Shown here: one piece after another, positions 55,507 through 64,000 of the stretch
Position numbering within the stretch: the first letter of the stretch is position 1
Layout: each line of letters starts with the position of its first letter
NCBI GenBank assembly: GCA_029718625.1
Contig: CM056378.1
Coordinates: forward strand, 59,481,027 to 59,545,026
Direction of reading: 5' to 3'
Length of the DNA: 64,000 nt
Origin: Synaphobranchus kaupii
Lineage: Eukaryota > Chordata > Actinopteri > Anguilliformes > Synaphobranchidae
Notes under the pieces: model-generated
Told to the model about the DNA's origin: nothing
What the model saw: only the letters and a program-made list of their open reading frames with translations
Databases searched by the model: none
Program-made: the position numbers and the translations under genes

Positions 55507-57046
55507 TTAATGTATCACCGTACCAAAATTCTTTTCAAACTCCCAATCTCTACCTCGACTAAAATGTGCTGTTACATGTAGTTGTAATTCTGTCAGTCTG
55601 TCGCCAGTGCCTGTCCACTCAGTTCTGGCCATTTGTATGGCTTTAGCTGTGACTGAGGATCTGTCCAGATCCCAAGCATAGTAAAATTTTTCTAGAGTTT
55701 CTGCCATAGCAACTCTGTCAATAGTTAATAGCGGTTGCAAGGTGTTTATCCAATCCATCCAGGAAACAGTGGGTTAGCTGAGTCTCGTACGGAGTAAGAG
55801 TCTCGTTGTTGTCAGGTTATAATCCAGTCCACTGTGCGCGTCGTACTTCTCTGAAAGTCTCTCAAGAAAATCATTAACAGTTTCACCAGGCTTTTGTTTA
55901 ACCTGTCTGACTGCTTCCCAGTTCAGACGAACAGGGAATTCGGTTTTTCATACTGGTTTCTAAAGTATCTATCTGCTTCATATACGCAGACGCAGCATCT
56001 TCATTGTATGGATGGCCCGTAGACTAAGTTCCCCTTACGTTACCCCACCGTAACTTCAGTTTCTTAATCAGTACAGTTTGTAATTCACCTGCAGTTGGGT
56101 GACAAGTTCTTACCAGATTTCTCAAAGCTTCCATGAACTTGGCACCACCCACCTGGGTTGGAGCCGGCAAATCTTCGCAGACAGCCTGTAACTCCGATAC
56201 CTTCCAGGGCCGATATACTAGGACCGTCGGACCCTGGTCGTCTTGTCCTGCCCAGGGATTGGGGCATTCTAGCGTAGGGTACATGTCTGGCCCCCAGGAT
56301 GAGTCCCGTCCCGGCACAGGTGCTGACGTCTTCGGGCCGTACGCGGTACCTCCCCTGGTGTGCGACGGGGTAGGCATCTCTACCTCGTGCAGTTCGCCCT
56401 TGTGGGAAGTTACCTGTACTGTGGAATCTGGGCTTACAGAAGCTGCAGGTCTTGCTCTGGCCGCCGGCCCACTCGCAGATGGTTGTGCAGCAGCACTGGA
56501 ATACACTGCCTGGGGAGCAGTGGCTGAGGGATGTCCGTGAACTCCTGCCGCTTGCTGTGGGAGATAAGCTGGAGGACACGCAGGACAGTCCAAGTCCAGG
56601 TTAATTTTGTGTATGCTTGCAAGCTGTGCTACATCGGGATACAAAGAGCCGTCGGAATGCATAGCAGGAGATAGCACTGAATTACTTTGTTGGGATTTCT
56701 CCACAGTAAATTATTATTATTATTTTTTTTAATCTTCTCCCTTGGTCTGTTTTTCCTGCCTTAATTTTGATTCCTTGTCCCACAAATCTACTGCATCCCA
56801 GTCGAGTTGCCATTTAATTTTACGTTCACTATTTTTAACGTCATATGACCGCAGCCGCATTTTTAGGTTATCAATCTGATTTAGGCTAAAAGAGCCTTTT
56901 TCAGGGAAACCTAACTTTTGCCATTTAACACGCTGGTGTGTGGTTGCCGGACCATATTTGTCATGCATTATTTTCATTGGACCTGTAAATTCAGAGTCCT
57001 GTTTCCTTGAATTTTTAGAACCCATTGTCGTGCGTTTGTCCCACAA
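55507..57046 (-). pseudogene. Retroviral gag remnants
   Basis: The first frame (57046-56729) contains MGSKNSRKQDSEFTG from Met at about 57025, which has a myristoylation-type start and reads like a matrix domain. The second (56704-56024) is Pro/Ala/Ser-rich with a late PWKVSELQAVCEDLPAPT segment like the start of a capsid. A third piece (55758-55507) may be capsid/nucleocapsid remnant. No CCHC zinc finger was recognised. Frameshifts separate the parts. Confidence 0.7.
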
Positions 57047-57239
57047 CCAAACTATGCCTTATTAATTTTAAGGTTTTAATTTTTTCTTTTAATTAGGCCT
57101 ATTTTAGTCAGAATCAGTTTCAGATTCTGCACTATCCTCTGGATTATTGTCCTCACTTTCAGGGTGAACGTTTAGCCTAACTTCTATTAATGCCGTTTCC
57201 TTCTCTTTTAACCAATCACCTCTATCATATATATATATA

Positions 57240-58882
57240 CAGTCAAGCCGGAAAGTCTCCCCACCCCTTTCACCTTCTCCATGTTTTATTACGTTACAGA
57301 CATATTCTACAATAGATTGAGTTAATTTTTTTGTTTCAAAATTCTACACAAAATATCCCATAATGACAAAGTGAAAACAGGTTTTTAGACATTTGTGCTA
57401 ATTTATAAAAAATCTAAATGTAAAATATCATATGTACACAAGTGTGCACACCCTTTGATATGACACAGCTCAAAAGTGAGCTGAGGTGCATTTTGTTTCC
57501 ACTGATACTGCTTGAGATGTTTCTACAACTTAATTGGAGTCCACCTGTGATAAATTCAATTGATTGGACATGATTGGGGATTGCCAACACCTGCCTATAT
57601 AAGGTCCCACAGTTGACAGTGCATGTCAGAGCAAACTCCAAGCCATGGGGTCAAAGGAATTATCTGCAGACCTCAGAAACAGGATTGTGTCAAGGCATAG
57701 ATCTGGAGAAGGGTACGGAAAAATCTCTGCAGCTTTACAGGTCCCAAAGAGCACAGTGGCCACCATCATTCGTAAATGGAAGAAGTTTGGAACCACCAAG
57801 AATCTTCCTAGACCTGGCCGCCCGGCCAAACTGAGCAATCGGGGAAGACGGGCCTTGGCCAGGGAGGTGAGCAGGAACCCGAGGGTCACTCTGACAGAGC
57901 TCCAGCGTATCCTTGTGGAGATGGGAGAACCTTTCAGAAGATCAACCATCCAGTCAGCACTCCACCAATCAGGCCTTTATGGTAGTGGCCAGACGGAAGC
58001 CCCTCCTTAGTAAAAGGCACATCACAGCCCGCTTGGAGGCACATCACAGCCCGTTTGCCAAAAAGGCACCTAGAGGACTCTCAAACCACGAGAATGAAGA
58101 TTCTCTGGTCCGATGAAACCAACATTTAACTTTTTGGCCTGAATACCAAGCGTCATGTCTGGAGGAAACCAGGCATCGCTCATCACCTGGCTAATACCAT
58201 CCCTACAGTGAAGCATGGTATGTGGGGATGTTTTTCAGCAGCGGGAACGGGGCGACTAGTCCTGATAGAGGGAAAGATGAATGCAGCTAAGTACACTGAG
58301 ATCCTTGAAGAAAACCTGCTCCAGAGCGCTGTGGACCTCAGACTGGGGCGAAGGTTTACCTTCCAACATGACAACGACCCGAAGCACACAGCCAAGAGAA
58401 CAAAGGAGTGGCTTTGGAGAAAGTCTGTGCATGTCCTTGAGTGGCCCAGCCAGAGCCCAGACCTGAATCCAATTGAACATCTGTGGAAAGAGCTGAAAAT
58501 GGCTGTGTACCGACGCTTCCCATCCAACCTGATGGAGCTTGCAAGGATATGCCAAGAGGAATGGGCAAAAATGTCCAGAAACAAGTGTGCCAAGCTCGTA
58601 GCTTCTTTCCCAAGATGCCTTAAAGCTGTAATTGCTGCCAAAGGTGCAGCAACCAAGTATTAGGCTAAGGGTGTGTACAGATATGTAACCCCTAAATAAC
58701 CTATTTTTGTCAGTAAAATAAAATTGCATATTTTCTAAAAACCTGTTTTCACTTCGTCATTATTGGCTATTGTGTATAGATGTTTGAGGCAAAAAATGAA
58801 CTCAATCTATTGTGGTATAAGTCTGTAACGTAATAAAACGTGGAGAAGGTGAAAGGGGTGGGGAGACTTTCTGGCTTGACTG
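57240..58882 (+). mobile_element. Tc1-like transposon (family 3) in retroviral leader
   Basis: Same family as 18865-20738, with cagtcaagccggaaagtct ends and TA at 57238-57239 and 58883-58884. It sits between the retroviral primer site and gag, in opposite orientation to the provirus. It inserted after the retrovirus. Confidence 0.92.
57645..58663 (+). pseudogene. Tc1 transposase (family 3), broken
   Basis: The N-terminus 57645-58010 (MGSKELSADLRNRIVSRHRS, helix-turn-helix, GRPAKLSNRGRR) is followed by deletions near 57985 and a scrambled stretch to about 58130, where the first catalytic Asp region (LVRSDETN-like) has a stop (TAA near 58127). The C-terminal part 58208-58663 keeps [17 protein letters not shown] (second Asp) and [11 protein letters not shown] (Glu). 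It lost several bases relative to the 19266 copy. Confidence 0.85.
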
Positions 58883-59381
58883 TATATATAACCATAATGA
58901 ACTCCTCTGCAAAAATGCCTCTCCTGTACTGGTCCGTGTATATCATTTGCCTCTACTGACAATACATGATACCACATTACAAAAATGTTTCAGAGCTCAT
59001 TACAAGAGAAAGAAAAAGAGAAATATTAGCCCATGGGTAGGAGCAGCATACAGCCTCCACAGTTTGAATCACTCCACAGAGTGACGGACCCGTCGGTCAC
59101 TAATCAAACTTTTAAATTTGAGCGCAATACAGCCTCAAGTTACGTTTTGCTGTGGCGGCTCACCTGTGATTTCTCTTTCTATGGATTGCGTATTGATCAC
59201 CCCAGACAGACGTCTTACTCTCCTCGGTCCGGTCGCCGCCGTCCTTCCTCTAGGTGACTGATTACAGTTACCTCTCTGTGAGAAAGTGGGTTGCGGTCTC
59301 GGGGTTTGAACTCCTGGCAGTGCGCACTGTCTAAGCCGTTCCGACTTGAGAGAAATCTGCGTAGGAGAAAACCAAGTTAGC

Positions 59382-59400
59382 AATCCTGCCGACTACGCCA
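59382..59400 (-). promoter_or_regulatory. Retroviral primer binding site, tRNA-Ser
   Basis: The plus strand reads AATCCTGCCGACTACGCCA, which is the 3' end of vertebrate tRNA-Ser (UCN type) including CCA. It lies 3 bases from the 5' LTR, the expected place for minus-strand primer binding. Confidence 0.88.
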
Positions 59401-59403
59401 TAT

Positions 59404-59945
59404 TGTCGTGGATTTTTCCCTTTCAACCCACAGTGAGCAAAGTCTGTCCAAACAGAACCACAACAAAACCATGTAATAGAATAAGAAAAAGAATTTCAGT
59501 TTATTTGGAGATAAACTCAGAATGAGAGAGAGTCTTACCAGAATCTCTCTAACTTGAAAACAGAATACAGAGGACATTTATACACAATCTATTATTGCTT
59601 TACTGATTTGCCACAAGGGGCGGTTTCTAAACATACAGAGACAAGGGTATCCATTTCTTGGTGTTTAGTCTTTCGATAACCTCTAACCTTCAAACCAAGT
59701 AATGAAAACATCCATCTCACAGACTGCCTGTCTCTGCAGATTGTGAAGGAGAGGCACAGAGGGAGTGAAAACACAGCAGGCCTGCTTAAAGCCTACTCAG
59801 TGTTCACAGAGAATACATTGTTTAATTACTTAACTCAATATAATTGATCTACTAATAATCAAAACTATAATAAATTCTTAATGATAATCATGTGATTGTC
59901 TCTATGTTAATACACACACATTGTAAAACAGAAAATTCCTTCACA
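59404..59945 (-). repeat. Retroviral 5' LTR
   Basis: 542 bp; differs from 49900-50437 by roughly three substitutions and a 4-bp insertion near 59820. TG..CA ends. Promoter and polyadenylation elements were not resolved by eye. Confidence 0.9.
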
Positions 59946-60487
59946 CCAGTCGTAATCTTAACACTGCACGCTGATCTCAATGCACACGCAGGAGAACATG
60001 AAAACCCCCACGTGCGCCCAACGCATACACACGCACACACACACATACACAGTTTGTTGTACATTAATAGTAGTGAATCGTGCTTTGCTCTGTTTGGTAC
60101 TTTGTGTTCAATAAACTATTAAATTTTCCAAGATTGTCTGTATTAATATTGCTCTTGTGTTGAACTGAGCCAGTCAATGCTAATCGCAGGGATTCCCCAA
60201 AATGCCTTCACCTTCTAGCTGGATCATTTATATTCGGTATCAACTGAGTACATAATATTGTTATTTTGCAAAGACAATTATTAATGTGTAATTTTATTGG
60301 TAATTAATTTAATTATTAATCAAGTTACCCATTTTTAGTTAGTATATTCTCTTTTGAGAATAGTATATAAAATTTTATGAGACTGATTTATTATACAAAA
60401 CTATGCAACCAGTTGTATAAGGATGGTAGTGGCATATTGCAGTACATAAGTGACGCCCCGTGTATAAATAGAGGTATGTCCCCTACA

Positions 60488-61078
60488 TTTTTGGTGCCCC
60501 GTGTGCAGACTCTGATCATTGAGAAATCATATTACTAATCATCTTGCTCACTGCTATCAGATTCGTATGTGTACCCTACATGGGGGTCAACATAGAGAAC
60601 TCTAACTTCACGAAAAATTACGTCAAAAGGCGCATCATTGCCGTCTCCATTTCACTTGAACTTCGTTTTATCTGCGAAATTTAGTCTCTTAATAAATTTA
60701 GTGTATTGTCTGATTGTGCATTGTTTGTTTACTTTCTATTATAAGCCACTACTAACCAACAATACTAGCTATTCACATTTAGATTTCTGGCATTTCTCAG
60801 ATGTTCGCCTTGTTGTTTGAATTCGGTAATTCGGTAGGTTCCGGAAAACTGTGATGCCTATGAAAATATTGGCGGCATTGCATTGTGGGGTGCAAATACT
60901 ACCTTCCTTCTGAAAAGAGCATCCTTTGTGAAAGGATAGATAAAAGGATTCATGAAGCTCCTTTCCTTCTCAATATAAGAAATTTGAACGGTCCTTAGCA
61001 TGGCTGCCCGGAAACTATTTCCGGTTCATGCGATCTAAAGGATCCTTCCTTGCTCAAATTTGACTATTCGAATGCAGC
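60488..61078. other. Right part of the GCTGCATTCG MITE
   Basis: No gene. Begins with tttttggtgccccgtg, part of the tandem unit of the LTR family, followed by unique MITE sequence to the inverted end. Confidence 0.5.
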
Positions 61079-61318
61079 CAAGGTATTAGAGTGGCCATCA
61101 CAAAGTCCTGACCTCAATCAAACCGAAAATCTGTGGGCATGTGGGCAGACCTGAAAAGGCGTGTGTGAGCAAGGAGGCCTACAAACCTGACTCAGTTACA
61201 TCAGTTCTGTCAGGAGGAATGGGCCAAAATTCCAGCAACTTATTGTCAGAAGCTTGTGGAAGGCTACCCGAAACGTTTGACCCAAGTTAAACAATTTAAA
61301 GGCAATGCTACCAAATAG
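61079..61318 (+). pseudogene. Sleeping-Beauty-like transposase, C-terminal part
   Basis: Continues 48163-48887 after the nest: VLEWPS-like and [13 protein letters not shown] codons in changed form (ggtattagagtggccatcac, then the catalytic Glu region), then WAELKKR-like and EEWAKIPATYC, ending GNATK and stop near 61318. A small duplication (tgtgggcatgtgggcag) breaks the frame. Confidence 0.78.
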
Positions 61319-61336
61319 TTAATTCAGTGTATGTAA

Positions 61337-62196
61337 ATATGTGATAGGTTAAGGTAAAAATTTCCTTGGAGTCATTATGAATAGGAAAATTAAAAAAATT
61401 AAAAAAACTACAGACAAATGCAATCCCAGGACAAAAGTATACATACTGTAGAGTACAGGGACAAGTGATGTTTTATTGAGGTACAAGAGTGAATGATTAG
61501 GCAACATATATAGGTGTATGTAACACTGTGATATCAATGTTTTTTATCTTAAGCCATCAGAAGGAGCAAATGTATATGCTCTATAATGAACAAAACAAAT
61601 TGTATTCATTTTATGACATGTTTTTCATAGGGGTTTTGACCCATAGATATCTACCCCCCTATACTGATGAAAATATAGTCATTCCCACTTGAAAATTATG
61701 CAAAAGTGAGTTTTATGAGCCAAAACCTGATTTGTAGTTAAATATATCTTTTTTTTAATTTAGAGCAGTGCACAATTTAGCCATTTGGATACATTTGGAG
61801 ACACTAATGGACAACAGGGTACATTGCTATATTTTGCATCATAGACCTTTAGTAGTTCTGCATATCATCCTCAGATTTTGCAAAACTTGTGGACATGGAG
61901 TTTATGATCCAGGAAATGTATATAAATATTACCGATTTCACTCATGCAGCTCTCAGCAAACTAAAGAAAAACATTTTTTATTTTTTTATTTTTTTTCCAA
62001 AGTTTCTTTGCATTTGTGGCACTTTATTTTGACTTAAATTATGAAAATAACAAATCTAAGTTTGTATTGTAAATGGTACACCTGTCTTGTTTCATTTAAG
62101 CCATTTACCAAGTTTATGTGATGCTCACATCTGGAGTTATAAAGCCTTAAACAGAGCACCCCTAAATAGGTTAAATTTGCCATCTGTGCCAAGGGG
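61337..62196 (+). mobile_element. piggyBac-like right half, direct
   Basis: Matches about 36010-36868 closely (caatcccaggacaaaag, tagatttggag-type words, caaatctaagtttgtattg) and ends gccaaggggTTAA (62197-62200). The left half is not attached here. Confidence 0.75.
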
Positions 62197-62804
62197 TTAA
62201 ATCGCTTTGACTAATTTGAGTGCCGCCTTTAAATTAATTACATTCTTTATCGCATTAAGATTTTTGCCTGATCCTTGTTAAACAATCTCAAGTTAGTTAT
62301 CTTTGTCGTTGATCATTTCTTAATCATTATAGGCTACATATTGGTCTTAATTATTCAGCAAATTAATTGTTTGATTGTTAGGCTACTCAAGTTAAATAAA
62401 CGGAAACAAGTCTAATGCTGTATACCACACTTTTTCCAGCGCACCAACTATCAATACATATGTAATACGTGCTACACATTTTGACACAAAGAAAAATGCT
62501 AGCACAGAAAAACTTGCTCTATTCATTGATATTCATTATTCAGTTAATTGCTTGATTGATAATTAAGAAATATAATTGGAAACAGGTAGAGAGTAATATC
62601 TGTATAAAGGTAAGGTTACAGGAGGCCTATTTTACAGCTGACGTCACACCACTGATATATATATATTTTTTTTTATCATATTAGTATATCATAGTAGTAG
62701 GATGAAGTGATCTAGTCATATTTAATTAAACTGTGGGTAATATCATTATAGGCCTATACAGCGCACTAAATAAAATGATAGAAATATCGTGGACACCATA
62801 GCAG
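62197..62804. other. AT-rich, no recognised feature
   Basis: No gene. Numerous short inverted words and AT-runs only. Confidence 0.4.
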
Positions 62805-63415
62805 CACTGAACTGAAATGAATGAGACAGGCTTACAGGGCATTAGTCGACGTTTCAGACAGTGTAATAGCTGTTATAGTATTTCTATAGTGTTGTATATT
62901 TCTCAGACCGATTGTACCAGACAATAAATGACCACTGAATTTTGAAAGGAACATCTCGATGTGTAAAACCAATGGTAGGATTGTATATTTATTTTATATT
63001 TAGTAGCATATATTGCTAGTAGAATACATGGTAGAATATTCAGTTTATTTTGCATTTGAGTGAGCAGGGCTTTTCACTGCTTTTCTGGCATACGATCTGG
63101 CTATTGTTGGGTTTATCTTGTTTCTATGACGTTATTCTAATTTTATATGATGAATAAATATATTTATGAACTCAAAAATAGACGCTATTGTCCACTATGC
63201 CACGCATGGATAGGTATAGACTGGGTGGGGGGGGGTTGCTTGTTAAATGGACTTGCTACGGGGATATAGTGACACTTAGAAACTCCGTATTCAGCAGAAA
63301 TCGTCACAAACCGTCTACCAATAAAGTTAAAACACAGAGTTTGTGATTTCCACTAATAGTTTGGCTGCAATAGCAACGAATGTCTCCGTTGAGCAAAAAG
63401 GTCTACGCAAAGGAG
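62805..63415 (-). mobile_element. piggyBac-like left half, inverted
   Basis: Reverse complement of about 34850-35450 (aaccgtctaccaataaa, gagcaaaaaggtctacgc, gattgtaccagacaataaatg), ending at TTAA 63416-63419 with CTCCTTTGCGTAG on the minus strand. Confidence 0.7.
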
Positions 63416-63419
63416 TTAA

Positions 63420-64000
63420 AATCAATCCTGGCTTTAATGGGGAGCCAGTGGAGGTTGTACAGAACTAGGGTTATGTGTTCTTTGCTGGATGTGTGGGTGA
63501 GGACTCTGGCAGCAGCATTTTGTATCAGTTGTCATTGTGAGAGGAGGTTGGAAGGAACACCAGAGAGAACTGAGCTGCAGTAGTCAAGGTGTCACGTGAT
63601 GAAGGCATGAATTAATTTTTCAGCATCAGAGAGGGACAGAAACGAGCGAATACGGGAGATATTACGAAAATGGAAAAAATGACACTTTTTTTTTTTAATA
63701 CAATTAATATGGGCCTGGTAAGTGAGAGATGACTCAAGTATGACACCTACATTTCTCACAGTGGGAGGTGTGCAGTGTGTCATCACCTAGGTTTATGGCG
63801 ATTGTCAGCATTCTTAAGAATCGATTGTCCTTTAATTACCATCAGCTCAGTTTTGTCACAGTTCAGTTTTAAATTGTGCTGCATCCACATTTTTATGCCT
63901 TCCAGGCAGGCAATGAATTTGGGTGTCGTCTGCATAAAAATGATAATGGAGTCCAGAATTACGGATAATAAGACCAAGGGGGAGCATGTACAGTTGTGTT
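63420..64000 (-). mobile_element. L2-like LINE 3' region, runs off the window
   Basis: Minus-strand pieces 63592-63786 (RNVGVILESSLTYQAHIN, SLSDAEKLIHAFIT) and 63783-63977 (KMWMQHNLKLNCDKTELMVI) resemble the C-terminal reverse transcriptase region of L2-like LINEs, and are distinct from the copy at 541. The window end cuts it. Confidence 0.75.

Larger units (their letters stand above)
49900..59945 (-). mobile_element. Endogenous retrovirus (class I/epsilon-like), defective
   Basis: A provirus of about 10.0 kb in minus orientation. The two LTRs (TG..CA) are flanked by the 4-bp duplication ccag. In minus-strand order: 5' LTR 59945-59404, primer site complementary to tRNA-Ser (59400-59382), leader with a Tc1 inserted, gag, protease remnant, reverse transcriptase, RNase H, integrase split by a MITE, a short env-leader-like frame, a purine tract (complement of 50438-50450), and the 3' LTR 50437-49900. 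Pol resembles gamma/epsilon-type retroviruses. Most of env is absent. All genes are broken, so this copy cannot make virus. Confidence 0.9.
48966..60487 (+). mobile_element. LTR copy C (TGTAGGG family), split by a retrovirus
   Basis: Starts tgtagggacaacagg (48966) and ends gtcccctaca (60487); inverted relative to copies A and B. Pieces 48966-49899 and 59946-60487 join at the retroviral target duplication ccag. The left piece has the GCAATAAAATTTATAG region matching the TATA-like part of copy B; the right piece has caataaactatta with AATAAA near 60108. Confidence 0.75.
48888..61078. mobile_element. MITE with GCTGCATTCGAATAGTCA ends, carrying LTR copy C
   Basis: The ends gctgcattcgaatagtcaa (48890 on) and its inverse (ending 61078) are about 19-bp inverted repeats; a 3-bp CAA at 48885-48887 and 61079-61081 may be the target duplication. 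Apart from the LTR nest, only 78 bp on the left and about 590 bp on the right belong to it, so it was a MITE of about 0.67 kb. The superfamily is not assigned. Confidence 0.65.
47815..61336 (+). mobile_element. Sleeping-Beauty-like Tc1, split by a 12-kb nest
   Basis: Left terminal repeat starts after TA (47813-47814): ttgaagtcggaagtttaca, gttggcaagtcagttagg, and the inner repeat ccagtgggtcagaagtttgc (47990-48012). The element is cut at 48887 by a MITE-borne nest and resumes at 61079. The right side ends near 61336, short of a full terminal repeat. Confidence 0.85.

Noticed and set aside
56133..56540. Plus-strand ORF of 135 aa
   Set aside because: Antisense to the retroviral gag region; no conserved domain.
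1..64000. CRISPR arrays, phage, or operon-type gene clusters
   Set aside because: Repeats seen are tandem satellites, terminal repeats and microsatellites; none has CRISPR repeat-spacer structure, and introns and transposon content show a vertebrate genome.
24142..64000. Final ALAS exon (FCRRP-type C-terminus)
   Set aside because: Searched by eye for the characteristic C-terminal codons on the plus strand and did not find a convincing match; it probably lies outside the window.

Overview
The window is vertebrate DNA, most likely from a teleost fish; I cannot name the species. It has spliced exons with GT/AG boundaries, several families of fish-type Tc1 transposons (one close to the Sleeping Beauty/salmonid group), a tRNA-derived SINE with a tail typical of fish SINEs, an L2/CR1-like LINE, a chromodomain Gypsy element, piggyBac-, hAT- and Harbinger-like DNA elements, and one endogenous retrovirus. 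No bacterial or plasmid features are present.

The only host gene I can support is 5-aminolevulinate synthase (ALAS, probably the erythroid form alas2) on the + strand. Two consecutive coding exons are present: 9060-9328, which carries the pyridoxal-phosphate lysine, and 23979-24141. The exons before and after them were not found here. The 14,650-bp intron between them is almost entirely transposons inserted into transposons. A (TG)n tract ends about 35-70 bases upstream of the second exon.

Layout. 1-9059, upstream intron: an L2-like LINE (541-6.6 kb, minus strand) split by a 2.8-kb Gypsy element (1925-4752) whose LTR contains a 98-bp satellite, then degenerate sequence and fragments of piggyBac-like and Harbinger-like ends next to the exon. 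9329-23978, ALAS intron: a 5'-truncated Sleeping-Beauty-like Tc1 cut twice, first by a 7,024-bp foldback element (9660-16683, with its own Tc1 inside) and then by a 4,253-bp element with TAA target duplications (17288-21540, containing another Tc1 that contains a SINE). A further Tc1 fragment follows, split by a 1,046-bp MITE. 24142-30 kb: a 101-bp tandem repeat and a long-terminal-repeat copy split by a hAT-like element that holds a Tc1 with an apparently intact 339-356-aa transposase (26597-27667, minus). 30-43.5 kb: repeat remnants, a complete piggyBac-like element (34850-36868), and an L1-like LINE split by an LTR copy that contains a Penelope-like insertion with a hammerhead ribozyme motif. 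43.5-62.2 kb: piggyBac-like remnants around two nests. One is hAT > LTR > Tc1. The other is Tc1 > MITE > LTR > 10-kb endogenous retrovirus > (Tc1 and another MITE). 62.2-64 kb: another piggyBac-like fragment and the start of a second L2-like LINE.

The order of insertion can be read from target duplications and interrupted homologies, so the window works as a stratigraphic record. The most unusual items are the foldback element with asymmetric ends, the hammerhead motif with complete core and stem I, the intact Tc1 transposase, the young-looking retrovirus (LTRs nearly identical) with a badly broken coding body and a tRNA-Ser primer site, and the LTR family whose start motif is repeated in tandem.
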